In this document: positions 15,395 to 24,055 of the stretch, in pieces
Position numbering within the stretch: position 1 is the first letter of the stretch
Layout of the letters: each line of letters begins with the position of its first letter
Assembly: GCF_001899645.1 (NCBI RefSeq)
Contig: NZ_MKVV01000027.1
Span: forward strand, 55,783 to 119,782
Source: Pseudonocardia sp. 73-21
Lineage (GTDB): Bacteria; Actinomycetota; Actinomycetes; Mycobacteriales; Pseudonocardiaceae
Reading direction: 5' to 3'
DNA length: 64,000 nucleotides
Made by a program: the position numbers and the translations under genes
Notes under the pieces: model-generated
The model's input: only the letters and a program-made list of their open reading frames with translations
Told to the model about the DNA's origin: nothing
Database searches by the model: none

Positions 15395-16813
15395 TCAGGA
15401 GCCGGCGGCCGCGGCCGTCGTCGGGTCCGCGGCCGTCGTCGGGACGGGCTTCGTGGTCGTCGTGGTGGTGGCCGCGGCCCCGGTGGTCGTCGGCTCGACG
15501 GGAGCGGGGTCGGTGGTCGTGGCCTTCGTCGTGACGGCGGGGGCCGCGGTGGTGGTCGTGGGTGGCTCGGTCGTCGTGGTCCTCGGTGGCGGCGTGGTGG
15601 TGGGCGGGGCTGTCGTGGTCGTCGTAGTGGGCGGCGGTGTCGTGGGCGGCGGTGTCGTGGTCGTGGTCGGCGCGGTCGTCGGCGGCGTGGTCGTGGGCGG
15701 CGTGGTCGTGGGCGGCACGGTCGACGCCGGCACCGTCGCCGGCGGGACGGTCCCGGGTGCACCGGACGCGGGCGGGACGGTGCCCGAACCACCGGCGGGC
15801 GGGGTGGCGGCCCCGCCTCCGGAGCCGCCCGAGCCGCCGGCCACGGCAGTGCCGGCCGATCCCGACGACCCGGACGCGCCGACCGCACCTGCCACCGGGG
15901 GGTTCCCCGTCGGCGAGGACGCGGGAACGGAGATCCCGAAGTCCGCGAGCGGGGTGGACCGGGCGATCGAGACGATCGAGGTGCCCAGCGGCACCTCCGG
16001 TGCGGCGGTCGCCGGCTCGCCGACGACGGCGTCGGTGCCGTACGGCTGCGTGGCCGTGTACGGCTCGGGGCCTGCCACCGAGTACGTGTACGGCGTGCGC
16101 GGGGCCGCGGCGCCACCGCCGGGGTTCAGCTGCGCGGCCAGGACGACGACGCTGCTCACGCACGCGGCGGAGACCGCGACGGGAACGGCCCGCCGCGCCC
16201 AGCGCAGCACCGCCGCCCGCTGCAGCACGGCGGCCGGGGACGGCACGGCGACGTCGGCGGCCAGGCGGGTGGCGGTGTCACCGAGCGCCTCGGCCGTCCA
16301 GTCGTAGCGGGGGTCGATGGACCCGTCGTCCTCCTCGGCGTCGGGCCAGGTCAGCAGGCCCACGAGCGCGTCGAACCCGGTGTCGAGCAACCCCTCGACG
16401 GCATCGGGGGTGCTGCCGCTGCGCCGCGCCAGCTCCGCGACCGTGACCTCACCCATGTAGTGCAGGACGATCGCGCGCCGCTGCGACGCCGGGAGCCGGT
16501 GCAGCGCGTCGAGGACCACGGCCTCCTCGGAGTCCGCGGTGACGGCCGACGGCGCGGGGGCGCGGCGACGGAACGGGAGCTCGCGGCGGGTGCTCGCGGC
16601 GACGCGCAGGGCGGTCCAGCGCACCCAGCCCGTCGGGTCCGCCGTCCTGCGCACCGACGCCCAGGACCGCCAGCAACGCACGAACGCCTCGTCCACCGCC
16701 CGGTGCGCGGCCTCGGCGTCCCCGGTGATGGCCCGCAGCTGCGAGGCGAGCCACGGGTACGCGCTCTTGAAGAACGTGTCGAACTCGGCCCGTACGTCGA
16801 TCGGTTCTGGCAT
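15395..16813 (-). CDS. ECF sigma factor with membrane anchor and Thr/Pro-rich outer tail
   Basis: The N-terminal 155 residues are a small ECF sigma factor (SigE-like): region 2 around AHRAVDEAFVRCWRSW, and region 4 with LPASQRRAIVLHYMGEVTVAELARR written in parts as RRAIVLHYMG and TVAELARR. A cytoplasmic linker leads to one predicted membrane helix (about 208-228, VPVAVSAACVSSVVVLAAQL) and then about 240 residues rich in Gly, Ser, Pro and Thr, ending in long Thr/Pro runs typical of wall-spanning, O-glycosylated stretches. Sigma and sensor or anti-sigma thus appear fused in one chain. No separate anti-sigma gene is adjacent. Release would need proteolysis or a conformational signal; this is inference. 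Confidence 0.8.
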   Translation of the reverse strand: MPEPIDVRAEFDTFFKSAYPWLASQLRAITGDAEAAHRAVDEAFVRCWRSWASVRRTADPTGWVRWTALRVAASTRRELPFRRRAPAPSAVTADSEEAVVLDALHRLPASQRRAIVLHYMGEVTVAELARRSGSTPDAVEGLLDTGFDALVGLLTWPDAEEDDGSIDPRYDWTAEALGDTATRLAADVAVPSPAAVLQRAAVLRWARRAVPVAVSAACVSSVVVLAAQLNPGGGAAAPRTPYTYSVAGPEPYTATQPYGTDAVVGEPATAAPEVPLGTSIVSIARSTPLADFGISVPASSPTGNPPVAGAVGASGSSGSAGTAVAGGSGGSGGGAATPPAGGSGTVPPASGAPGTVPPATVPASTVPPTTTPPTTTPPTTAPTTTTTPPPTTPPPTTTTTTAPPTTTPPPRTTTTEPPTTTTAAPAVTTKATTTDPAPVEPTTTGAAATTTTTTKPVPTTAADPTTAAAAGS

Positions 16814-16878
16814 CGCTGCCCCCTGGCTCGCCCATCCGCAGGACGGTGCTCGCCACGGACGGCCACAGCGTTACTCCG

Positions 16879-17994
16879 TCAGAAGACGACGACGCCGCGC
16901 AGGTTGCGGCCCGCGTGCATGTCCTCGAAACCGCGGGCGATCTCGTCGAGGGTGTAGCGGGTGGTGATCAGCTCGTCGAGCTTGAGCGATCCCTCCTGGT
17001 AGAGGCGCAGCTGGGCGGGGATGTCGGCGGTGGGGGCGGAGGCGCCGAACAGAGATCCCTGCAGGCGCTTCTGGTAGAGCACGAGCTCGGTGAGCGGGAT
17101 GTCGCCGTCGCGGGTGCGGGTCTCGCCCAGCCCGACGACGACGCAGGTGCCGGCCTTGCGCACGGCCCGCAGTGCTGCCCCGACCATGGCTCCGGTGGTG
17201 ACCCCGACCGTGACGATCGCGGCGTCGGCGCCCTGGCCGTTGGTCAGCTCGCGGCCGATCGCGGTGGCTTCCTTGATCGAATCGACGGCGTGGGTGGCGC
17301 CCAGTGTCAACGCCTTCTCGCGCTTGAACGCGACCGGGTCGACGGCGATCACGGCGGATGCGCCCGCGTGTGCGGAGCCCTGTACGGCGTTGATCCCGAT
17401 GCCGCCCACACCCATGACGATGACGACGTCACCGGGCCGGACCTCCGCGGAGTTGACGGCGGCACCCCAGCCGGTGCCGACGCCGCAGCCGGTGAGGCAC
17501 GCTGCTTCGAGCGGGATCCAGGGGTCGATCCTGACCGCCGACGCCACCGACACCGTGGTGTGCTCGACGAACGTGGAGATGCCGCTCATCTGGCCCGTCG
17601 GCTCGCCGTCGAGGCTGAGACGGAAGCTGGTGGGGTCGTCCCAGCGGGCGTTGGTGGCCAGCGACGCGCCCATGTCGCACAGGTTCTGCCGGCCGGTTGC
17701 GCACCAGCGGCAGCGGCCGCAGCTGGGCAGGAAGGAGAACACGACGTGGTCGCCCTCGGCGAACCCGGGGGTGTGCGGCCCGACGGCCTCCACCACGCCC
17801 GCGCCCTCGTGACCGCCGGCGAACGGCAGCTTCCCGACCTTGAGGTCGCCGGTGGCGTGGTGGTCGTCGGAGTGGCACAGCCCGCTGGCGACCATCCGGA
17901 CGCGGATCTCGCCCTGGCGGGGGTCGTCCACCTCCAGCTCGACGACCTCGTAGACCCCGGGGACCTGTCTCAGTACCGCTCCTCGCGTTCGCAC
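16879..17994 (-). CDS. NDMA-dependent-type zinc alcohol dehydrogenase
   Basis: This 371-residue medium-chain dehydrogenase has the catalytic zinc motif GLCHSDDHHATGDLK, GGHEGAGVVEAVG, and a full structural zinc motif CGRCRWCATGRQNLC. The NAD site is GVGGIGINAVQG. The overall pattern follows the mycobacterial NDMA-dependent alcohol dehydrogenases, which hold their cofactor tightly. The start is GTG. It lies 22 bp downstream of the CocE-type hydrolase gene and is probably co-transcribed, so it may oxidise an alcohol freed by that enzyme; this is a guess from position. Confidence 0.87.
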   Translation of the reverse strand: MRTRGAVLRQVPGVYEVVELEVDDPRQGEIRVRMVASGLCHSDDHHATGDLKVGKLPFAGGHEGAGVVEAVGPHTPGFAEGDHVVFSFLPSCGRCRWCATGRQNLCDMGASLATNARWDDPTSFRLSLDGEPTGQMSGISTFVEHTTVSVASAVRIDPWIPLEAACLTGCGVGTGWGAAVNSAEVRPGDVVIVMGVGGIGINAVQGSAHAGASAVIAVDPVAFKREKALTLGATHAVDSIKEATAIGRELTNGQGADAAIVTVGVTTGAMVGAALRAVRKAGTCVVVGLGETRTRDGDIPLTELVLYQKRLQGSLFGASAPTADIPAQLRLYQEGSLKLDELITTRYTLDEIARGFEDMHAGRNLRGVVVF

Positions 17995-18016
17995 ACCGCA
18001 GTATTACCCGACAGAA

Positions 18017-19633
18017 TTACCCGACGGGCAGCATCACCCGGCCGCCCGTGATCGTGTGCGTCGACGGCACGAGCGTGGTGGCCTTCTCCGGCGGCTCGGC
18101 GGTGCCGGTGTTGCGGGCCCAGCGCGGGTGCGCGCCGCCCGCCACCACGAGCCGGAGCCGGTGGCCGGCGGCCAGCCGGTGGGCGCAGGGGTCCAGCTCG
18201 AGGCGCAGGGCACCCGGTTCCCGCGACGGCCCCAGCCGCACCAGCGCGTCGGAGAAGTTGGACGACCGGCCCGTGACGTCGACGTCGCAGAGCCGCACGA
18301 ACACGTCGGCGTGCGGGTTGTCGGTACCGTGCTCCAGCTCGACGACGGGCGTGCCGATCACGTCGAGGTCGGCGGCCATCGGCTCCGTGGTGAACGTGAC
18401 GACGTCCGGGCGGGCCTCCAGCGGGCGGTTGTCGCGCACCCCGCTCCTCCCGGTCAGCAGCCGCCCGCCCACCGAGGGTGTGGGATCGGCGGGGTCGTAG
18501 CGGAAGGTGGCGGAGACCTCCCCCGGCTCCGGACCCAGCGCACCCCCGGCCCCGAGGTGGCGCACGGTGTCGACGGCGGGCGGCGGCCACGCATCGAGCT
18601 CCCGCCACTCCCCGGCCCCCGTCACGTGGATCCGCACCGGCGCCGGGCGGGTGCGGCCGGTGGCGCCGGCGAGGTTCTCGTCGAACCAGGCCAGGGTCTC
18701 GCGGGCGACGACCGCACCGCCCGAGGTGGCCGTCTGGAGGTGCGTCCACGGCCCGACGGTCAGGGCGACGTCGGCGCCGCGGCCGTGCAGTGTGTCGTAC
18801 TGCTCGATCGTGTCGCGCAGGAACAGGTCCTGCCACCCGCCGACGAGCAGGATCGGGATCTGGACCGTGGCGAGGGCCTCGCGGGCGCTGCGCGGCGTCC
18901 AGTAGGGCGCGTCGCGGTCGGGGTTCGCCACCCAGTCCGGGTACCAGGGTGCCCGCCGCCCGGTGAGCCTGTCACCGGCCGCGCCGAGGGGCAGCTCGTC
19001 GTACGCGGCGACCACGCCGCGGGCTCCGCGGACGCGCGCCACGGCCTGGGAGACGAACCCGCCGGCGTCCTCCTGGCGGGCGACCATGTTGCTCCAGCTC
19101 AGGAAGTCGGCCAGCGAGAACGCGCCGTCGCCGTAGACGGGCGCGGAGATGTCGTGCGGCCCCACCACGACGACCGCGGCCTTCAGGTCCGGCGGCGGAT
19201 CGGCCATCAGCGCCCACTGGGTCCAGCCGAGGTAGGACCCGCCGCTGGTGGCCAGCCGCCCGTCGAACCAGTCCTGCCCGCGCAGCCAGGCGACGGTGTC
19301 GTGGGCGTCGTCGACGTCGGCGGCGAAGGGGTCGAACGTGCCTCCGGAGCCGAACGTGCCCCGGCAGCTCTGCACGAGCACGTGGTAGCCGCGGGCGGCC
19401 AGCGTCCGCGCCGACGTGGCGTCGAACGGGCCGGTACGGCCGTAGGGCGTGCGGACCAGCACGGTGCCGAGGGCGTGGTCGGTGGCGGGCACGTAGTGCT
19501 CGCCCAGCAGCACCACGCCGTCGTGCATCGGCGTGCGCTCCTCGCGGCGGGTGTAGCCGGTGCGGGCGGCCGGCAGCCCGAACAGCCGGGTGACCAGAGC
19601 GTCGACGGCCCGTGCCGTCCTCGTCGTCGTCAT
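18017..19633 (-). CDS. CocE/NonD-type alpha/beta hydrolase (X-Pro dipeptidyl-peptidase S15 family)
   Basis: The 538-residue protein has the S15/CocE layout: an alpha/beta hydrolase domain with nucleophile motif GGSYLGWTQW (about residue 140), an inserted helical cap, and a C-terminal jelly-roll PepX_C domain (from about 320). Members cleave esters such as cocaine, or acyl-amino-acid bonds; the substrate here is not known. The ATG at 19633 follows GAGAGGA. It has no signal peptide and is divergent from the acyl-CoA dehydrogenase pair with 97 bp between. Confidence 0.87.
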   Translation of the reverse strand: MTTTRTARAVDALVTRLFGLPAARTGYTRREERTPMHDGVVLLGEHYVPATDHALGTVLVRTPYGRTGPFDATSARTLAARGYHVLVQSCRGTFGSGGTFDPFAADVDDAHDTVAWLRGQDWFDGRLATSGGSYLGWTQWALMADPPPDLKAAVVVVGPHDISAPVYGDGAFSLADFLSWSNMVARQEDAGGFVSQAVARVRGARGVVAAYDELPLGAAGDRLTGRRAPWYPDWVANPDRDAPYWTPRSAREALATVQIPILLVGGWQDLFLRDTIEQYDTLHGRGADVALTVGPWTHLQTATSGGAVVARETLAWFDENLAGATGRTRPAPVRIHVTGAGEWRELDAWPPPAVDTVRHLGAGGALGPEPGEVSATFRYDPADPTPSVGGRLLTGRSGVRDNRPLEARPDVVTFTTEPMAADLDVIGTPVVELEHGTDNPHADVFVRLCDVDVTGRSSNFSDALVRLGPSREPGALRLELDPCAHRLAAGHRLRLVVAGGAHPRWARNTGTAEPPEKATTLVPSTHTITGGRVMLPVG

Positions 19634-19730
19634 GCCGCCATCCTCTCTCGTCAAACGGCGGCCCGTGTCTTACGGTCAGGACTGACCGCGATCAACGGCA
19701 CTCCGGGCCGGGGGCCGTCACGGAGGTGTC

Positions 19731-20912
19731 ATGGCCGACAGCGACCTGGTGGACGAGACCGCGCACGAGGTGGTCGAGTCCCACGATCCCCGCTCCACCC
19801 CGCGTCAGGAGATGCTCGGCGCGATCTACGACGCGGGCCTGGCCTGGGTGCACTTCCCGGTCGGGCTCGGCGGGCTCGGGGTCTCCCGCGGCCTGCAGGC
19901 CCGGGCCGACGCGATCCTGCAGGGCGCCGGTGCGGACAACGCGTTCTTCCTCAACCCGATCGGCCACGGCATGGCCGCGCCGACGGTGCTGGAGCACGGC
20001 GCGCCGGAGCTGGCGAAGGAGCTGCTGCGCCCGCTGGCCACCACCGAGCACATCTGGTGCCAGCTGTTCTCCGAGCCCGGCGCGGGCTCCGACCTGGCCG
20101 GGCTGGCCACGTCGGCCGTCCGCGACGGCGACGACTGGGTGGTCAACGGCCAGAAGGTGTGGACGAGCCTCGCCCACGTCGCCCGCTACGCGCTGCTGCT
20201 CGCCCGCACCGATCCCGACCAGCCCAAGCACAAGGGGCTGACCTACTTCGTGCTGGACATGCAGGCGCCCGGTGTCGAGACGCGGCCGCTGCGGCAGATG
20301 ACCGGGCAGGCCGAGTTCAACGAGGTCTACCTCTCCGACGCGCGGATCCCGGACTCCCACCGCCTCGGCGCCGTCGGCAACGGCTGGCGCGTCGCGATGA
20401 CCACGCTGATGAACGAGCGCTCGGCCATCGGCGGCACGTCGTCGGTGCGCGGCGCGGGCGCGATCGCCGACGCCGTCGAGCTGTGGGCCCGCTACCCGCA
20501 GCGGCGGACCCCGGTGCTGCGCGACCGCCTCGCCGCCCTCTGGACGCGCGCGGAGGCCCAGCGGCTCACCGACGAGCGGGCCCGGCGCTCGCAGGGCTCG
20601 GGGCAGCCCGGCCCGGAGGGCTCGATCGCGAAGCTCGTGTCGGCGGAGCTCAACCAGGACGTCTACGAGTTCGCGATGGAGCTGCTCGGCCCGGAGGCCA
20701 CGCTCTACGGCTCCTACGAGCTGCGCCGCGACATCCCGCGGGAGGAGTACCGCGGGCCGTTGCAGCAGCGGTTCCTGCGCTCGCGCGCCAACACCATCGA
20801 GGGCGGCACGTCCGAGGTGCTGCGCAACATCCTCGGCGAGCGGATCCTGGGCCTGCCCGGGGATCTGCGCGCCGACTCCGGCAAGGCGTGGAAGGACATC
20901 CCCCGTGGTTGA
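19731..20912 (+). CDS. Acyl-CoA dehydrogenase, catalytic-type subunit
   Basis: This FAD flavoenzyme introduces an alpha-beta double bond into an acyl-CoA. The 393-residue sequence shows FAD-site segments QLFSEPGAGSDLAGL and VNGQKVWTS, and the C-terminal NTIEGGTSEVLRNILGER with the likely catalytic Glu at residue 357. It overlaps the next gene by 8 bp. The pair resembles two-subunit dehydrogenases such as mycobacterial FadE28/FadE29, which act on bulky CoA esters like sterol side chains. Substrate unknown. Confidence 0.9.
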   Translation: MADSDLVDETAHEVVESHDPRSTPRQEMLGAIYDAGLAWVHFPVGLGGLGVSRGLQARADAILQGAGADNAFFLNPIGHGMAAPTVLEHGAPELAKELLRPLATTEHIWCQLFSEPGAGSDLAGLATSAVRDGDDWVVNGQKVWTSLAHVARYALLLARTDPDQPKHKGLTYFVLDMQAPGVETRPLRQMTGQAEFNEVYLSDARIPDSHRLGAVGNGWRVAMTTLMNERSAIGGTSSVRGAGAIADAVELWARYPQRRTPVLRDRLAALWTRAEAQRLTDERARRSQGSGQPGPEGSIAKLVSAELNQDVYEFAMELLGPEATLYGSYELRRDIPREEYRGPLQQRFLRSRANTIEGGTSEVLRNILGERILGLPGDLRADSGKAWKDIPRG

Positions 20913-22011
20913 GTTCGTGTTCTCGCCCGAGCAGCAGGACCTGCGCACGGGCGTCCGGGAGTTCCTGGCCAAGCGGTCCGACGAGGCCACCGTGCGCCGC
21001 CTGATGGAGACCGACGCCGGTTACGACCCCGCCACCTGGGCGGGGCTCGGCGGCGAGCTGGGCGTGCTCGGGCTCGCCGTGCCCGAGGCCCTCGGGGGCG
21101 CCGACGGCACGCTCGTCGACCAGGCGGTGGTCGCCGAGGAGTTCGGGGCGGCACTGCTGCCCGGGCCGGTGCTGGGCACGGTGGGCCTCGCGGTCCCCGC
21201 GCTGGTCGCGGTGGGGGAGGACGTGTCCGAGTTCGTCGAGGGCACCCGCACCGCCGCGCTCGCCGTGCCCGACCGCGCCGGCCGCTTCGACCCGGCGCTG
21301 GTCACCGTGACGGAGTCGGGCGGGGCGCTGACGGGCGAGGTCCGCCACGTCGTCGACGGCTCGGCGGACGTGCTGGTGGTCGCCGCGCGCACGGCGGACG
21401 GGGTGGGCCTGTTCGCGGTGCAGGACGCCGCGCGCACCCCGCTGTCCACACTGGACCAGACGCGCCGCCAGGCCACCGTGCGGTTCGACGCCACGCCCGC
21501 GCGGCTGCTCGCGGCCGACGCCGGCCCCGCGGTCGCCCACGCGTTCCGGGTGGGCGCGGCGCTGCTGGCCGCCGAACAGGTGGGCGGGGCGCAGCGGCTG
21601 CTCGACCTCACCGTCGCCTACGCGGGCACGCGGCTGCAGTTCGGCCGTCCGATCGGCTCGTTCCAGGCCGTCAAGCACCGGTGCGCCGACATGCTGGTGC
21701 TGGTCGAGCACGCGCGCTCCACGGCCTACCACGCGGCCTGGGCGTTGGACGACGCGTCCGACGACCCGGACCTGGCGGTGAGCATCGCGCAGGCCACCTG
21801 CTCGGAGGCCTACCAGCGCGTCGCGCTCGACACCGTGCAGCTGCACGGCGGCATCGGCTTCACCTGGGAGCACGCCACCCAGCTCTACGTGAAGCGCGCG
21901 GTCACCGACGCCGCGCTGCTGGGCAGCGCCACCGAGCACCGCGAGCACATCGCGGCCGCGGTGCTGGACACGGCGGTGAGCAACGGCGCCCTGGTGGTGG
22001 CGACGGGCTGA
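20905..22011 (+). CDS. Acyl-CoA dehydrogenase, partner subunit
   Basis: This 368-residue member of the acyl-CoA dehydrogenase family has a diverged middle domain and the C-terminal QLHGGIGFTWEHATQLYVKR, but no IEGGTSE-like catalytic Glu motif. It has RLQFGRPIGSFQAVKH, the FAD-binding interface segment. The 8-bp overlap with the previous gene supports a fixed-ratio heteromeric enzyme in which this chain helps bind FAD while the other supplies the base. A perfect 17-bp hairpin lies 17 bp after the stop codon. Confidence 0.88.
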   Translation: MVEFVFSPEQQDLRTGVREFLAKRSDEATVRRLMETDAGYDPATWAGLGGELGVLGLAVPEALGGADGTLVDQAVVAEEFGAALLPGPVLGTVGLAVPALVAVGEDVSEFVEGTRTAALAVPDRAGRFDPALVTVTESGGALTGEVRHVVDGSADVLVVAARTADGVGLFAVQDAARTPLSTLDQTRRQATVRFDATPARLLAADAGPAVAHAFRVGAALLAAEQVGGAQRLLDLTVAYAGTRLQFGRPIGSFQAVKHRCADMLVLVEHARSTAYHAAWALDDASDDPDLAVSIAQATCSEAYQRVALDTVQLHGGIGFTWEHATQLYVKRAVTDAALLGSATEHREHIAAAVLDTAVSNGALVVATG

Positions 22012-22028
22012 CCCTGCGACCCCCGACT

Positions 22029-22094
22029 CCGCCACATGGTCACCTACGGCTGCCCGGAGCCGCCTCCTGAGAGCCAGAGGTGACCATGTGGCGG
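22029..22094. terminator. Perfect 17-bp hairpin between convergent genes
   Basis: CCGCCACATGGTCACCT (22029-22045) and AGGTGACCATGTGGCGG (22078-22094) are exact reverse complements with a 32-nt loop. It lies between the acyl-CoA dehydrogenase stop and the macrodomain gene stop and probably ends both transcripts. Confidence 0.7.
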
Positions 22095-22101
22095 TCGTCT
22101 G

Positions 22102-22608
22102 TCAGAGGGCGCTCTCGAAGGCCGCCAGCGCCGGGGCGTCGAAGAGGACGAAGCGCACCTCGGTGACCGCGGTCGGGGTCGCCCGCACCGTCGCCACCGC
22201 GATCCGGGCGGCGTCGGCCACCGGCCAGCCGAAGATGCCGGTCGAGATCGCCGGGAACGCGACGGTGGTGGCGCCCACCTCGTCGGCGACGCGCAGCGCC
22301 TCCCGGTGACACGTCGCGAGCAGCTCCGAGCGGTCCTGCGTGGTCGTGAAGACCGGCCCGACCGCGTGGATCACCCAGTGCGCCGCCAGCCGGCCCGCGG
22401 TGGTGGCGACGGCCTGGCCGGTGGGCAGGCCGTCGCGGAAGTCGTTGGCGCGCAACGCCTTGCAGGCCGCAAGGATCTCCGGTCCGCCCCTGCGGTGGAT
22501 GGCGCCGTCCACGCCACCACCCCCGAGCAGCGACGAGTTGGCGGCGTTGACGATCGCGTCGGCGGACACGGTGGTGATGTCGCCGAGCTCCAGTTCGATC
22601 CGGGTCAC
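22102..22608 (-). CDS. Macrodomain protein (O-acetyl-ADP-ribose deacetylase type)
   Basis: This is a single macrodomain of about 168 residues, the size of bacterial YmdB-like enzymes that remove O-acetyl or ADP-ribosyl groups. The ligand loops are clear: GDITTVSADAIVNAANSSL with the conserved Asn pair, GGGGVDGAIHRRGG, GQAVATTAG, and FPAISTGIFGWP for the diphosphate loop. GTG 22608 starts just before the first strand (TRIELELGDI); in-frame ATGs at 22635 and 22638 would add nine or ten residues. It stands alone and is divergent from a tiny membrane ORF. Confidence 0.88.
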   Translation of the reverse strand: MTRIELELGDITTVSADAIVNAANSSLLGGGGVDGAIHRRGGPEILAACKALRANDFRDGLPTGQAVATTAGRLAAHWVIHAVGPVFTTTQDRSELLATCHREALRVADEVGATTVAFPAISTGIFGWPVADAARIAVATVRATPTAVTEVRFVLFDAPALAAFESAL

Positions 22609-22697
22609 GCCCCCGATTCTCGCGCGGCGCGTCATCATTTCTGGTGACACGCCGGAGAGCTGCTAACTCGGCAGGTCACAGCGGCGATAACCAGCAC

Positions 22698-22832
22698 ATG
22701 ACCGCCATCACCCCCGGCCGCGTCGCCGCGCCGGGACCCGCGTTGACCGCCGCCCCCTGGGCCGGCCGCCTCATCGGCCTCGCGTTCGTCCTCACCGTCG
22801 CCCTGTTCCTGGTTGCGCTCGCCACCCTCTGA
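22698..22832 (+). CDS. Predicted 44-residue single-pass membrane peptide
   Basis: The ORF starts MTAITPGRVAAPG and ends with a clear membrane helix (RLIGLAFVLTVALFLVALA, about residues 24-42) and almost no C-terminal tail. It lies between the macrodomain gene and the Bcr/CflA exporter, 35 bp before the latter and on the same strand. No good ribosome site is visible. I do not recognise it. Its hydrophobic run is more consistent with coding than with chance, but that is the only evidence. Confidence 0.45.
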   Translation: MTAITPGRVAAPGPALTAAPWAGRLIGLAFVLTVALFLVALATL

Positions 22833-22867
22833 CGACAAACGGGCCCGGCGCACCGTAGGAATGTCCG

Positions 22868-24055
22868 GTGACCGTCTCGTTGCCCCGCGGCCGGGTGCTC
22901 GCCCTCGGTGGGCTCTCCAGCTTCGGCCCGCTGGCGCTGGACCTCTACCTGCCCGCCCTGCCCCAGCTCACCGCCGACCTGCGCGCCACCGAGGCCGCCG
23001 GACAGCTCTCCCTCTCGGTCTGCATGATCGGCCTGGCCCTGGGGCAGCTGCTGGTCGGCCCGTTCACGGACCGGGTCGGCCGCCGCGTCCCGCTGCTCGT
23101 CGGCGTGGGGCTCTTCGCCGTCACGGCCGCACTGTGCGCCGCCGCGCCCTCGATCGAGCTGCTGCTGGCGCTGCGGCTGCTCAGTGGCCTCGCCGGCGGG
23201 GCCGGGCTGGTGATCGCCCGGGCCATGGTCCGCGACCTCTACGACGGTGCCCTCGCGGCGCGCATGTTCGCGCTCCTGATGCTGGTGAGCAACATCGCGC
23301 CGGTCGTCGCGCCGCTGCTGGGCGGCCTGGTCCTGCGCGTCGCCGACTGGCGCGGCGTGTTCCTCGTGCTCGCGGCGGTCGGGGTCGTGCTCCTCGGGGC
23401 CGCTCTCACGCAGGCCGAGACGCTGCCCGCCGACCGTCGCCGGACCGGTGGGCTGCGCGGGGTCGCGACGGTGCTGCGCGACGTCGTGCGCGACCGCCGG
23501 TTCATCGTCCCCGCCGTGGTCCAGGGCATCGGCGTGTGCGGGATGTTCGTCTACATCGCGATGGCGAGCTTCGTGCTGCAGGGCACCTACGGCCTCGACC
23601 CGCAGGGCTTCGCGATCGTGTTCGGCGTGAACGCGGTGGCGATCGTGCTCGTCGGGCGGCTCAGCGCACAGCTCGTCGGGCGGGTCGGGCCGCGGCGGTT
23701 GCTGGCGGCCGGCGTGGTCGTCGCGCTGCTCGCCGCCGTGGCGATGCTGGTCGGGGTGCTGCTGTCGCGGTCGGTCTGGGCGCTGCTGCCGCCGCTGCTC
23801 GTGCTCGTCTCGTGCACCGGCGTGATCATGCCCAACGCGACGGCCCTGGCGCTGGCCGACCAGGGCCGCGCCGCGGGCACCGCCTCGGCGGTGATCGGGC
23901 TGCTGCAGTTCGCGTTCGCGGCGATCGTGCCGCCCCTGGCCTCGCTGGGTGGGGTGACGCCGCTGGTCATGGCGATCACGATCCTCGCGACGGCCACCGG
24001 CGCGGCGATCGTGCAGTTCGGCGTGCGGGTGCGGGAGCCCGCGGCTACGGGCTGA
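22868..24055 (+). CDS. Bcr/CflA-family MFS multidrug exporter
   Basis: The 395-residue protein has about 12 membrane segments and the MFS loop motif GPFTDRVGRRVPLL between helices 2 and 3. The N-terminus, with FGPLALDLYLPALPQL, is the Bcr/CflA hallmark (D-YLP). These proton antiporters expel drugs such as bicyclomycin, chloramphenicol or sulfonamides. The GTG start has AGGAA upstream. Its 3' end overlaps the convergent sigma gene by 11 bp. The actual substrate is unknown. Confidence 0.88.
   Translation: MTVSLPRGRVLALGGLSSFGPLALDLYLPALPQLTADLRATEAAGQLSLSVCMIGLALGQLLVGPFTDRVGRRVPLLVGVGLFAVTAALCAAAPSIELLLALRLLSGLAGGAGLVIARAMVRDLYDGALAARMFALLMLVSNIAPVVAPLLGGLVLRVADWRGVFLVLAAVGVVLLGAALTQAETLPADRRRTGGLRGVATVLRDVVRDRRFIVPAVVQGIGVCGMFVYIAMASFVLQGTYGLDPQGFAIVFGVNAVAIVLVGRLSAQLVGRVGPRRLLAAGVVVALLAAVAMLVGVLLSRSVWALLPPLLVLVSCTGVIMPNATALALADQGRAAGTASAVIGLLQFAFAAIVPPLASLGGVTPLVMAITILATATGAAIVQFGVRVREPAATG

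Noticed and set aside
15430..15730. Repetitive GTCGTGGTCG-like DNA that could suggest a CRISPR or satellite array
   Set aside because: It is the Thr/Pro codon run of the sigma factor tail, with no regular repeat-spacer spacing.
22644..22697. Upstream start giving a 62-residue version of the small membrane peptide
   Set aside because: The extra residues overlap the macrodomain gene start on the other strand and look non-coding; the ATG at 22698 gives a cleaner peptide.
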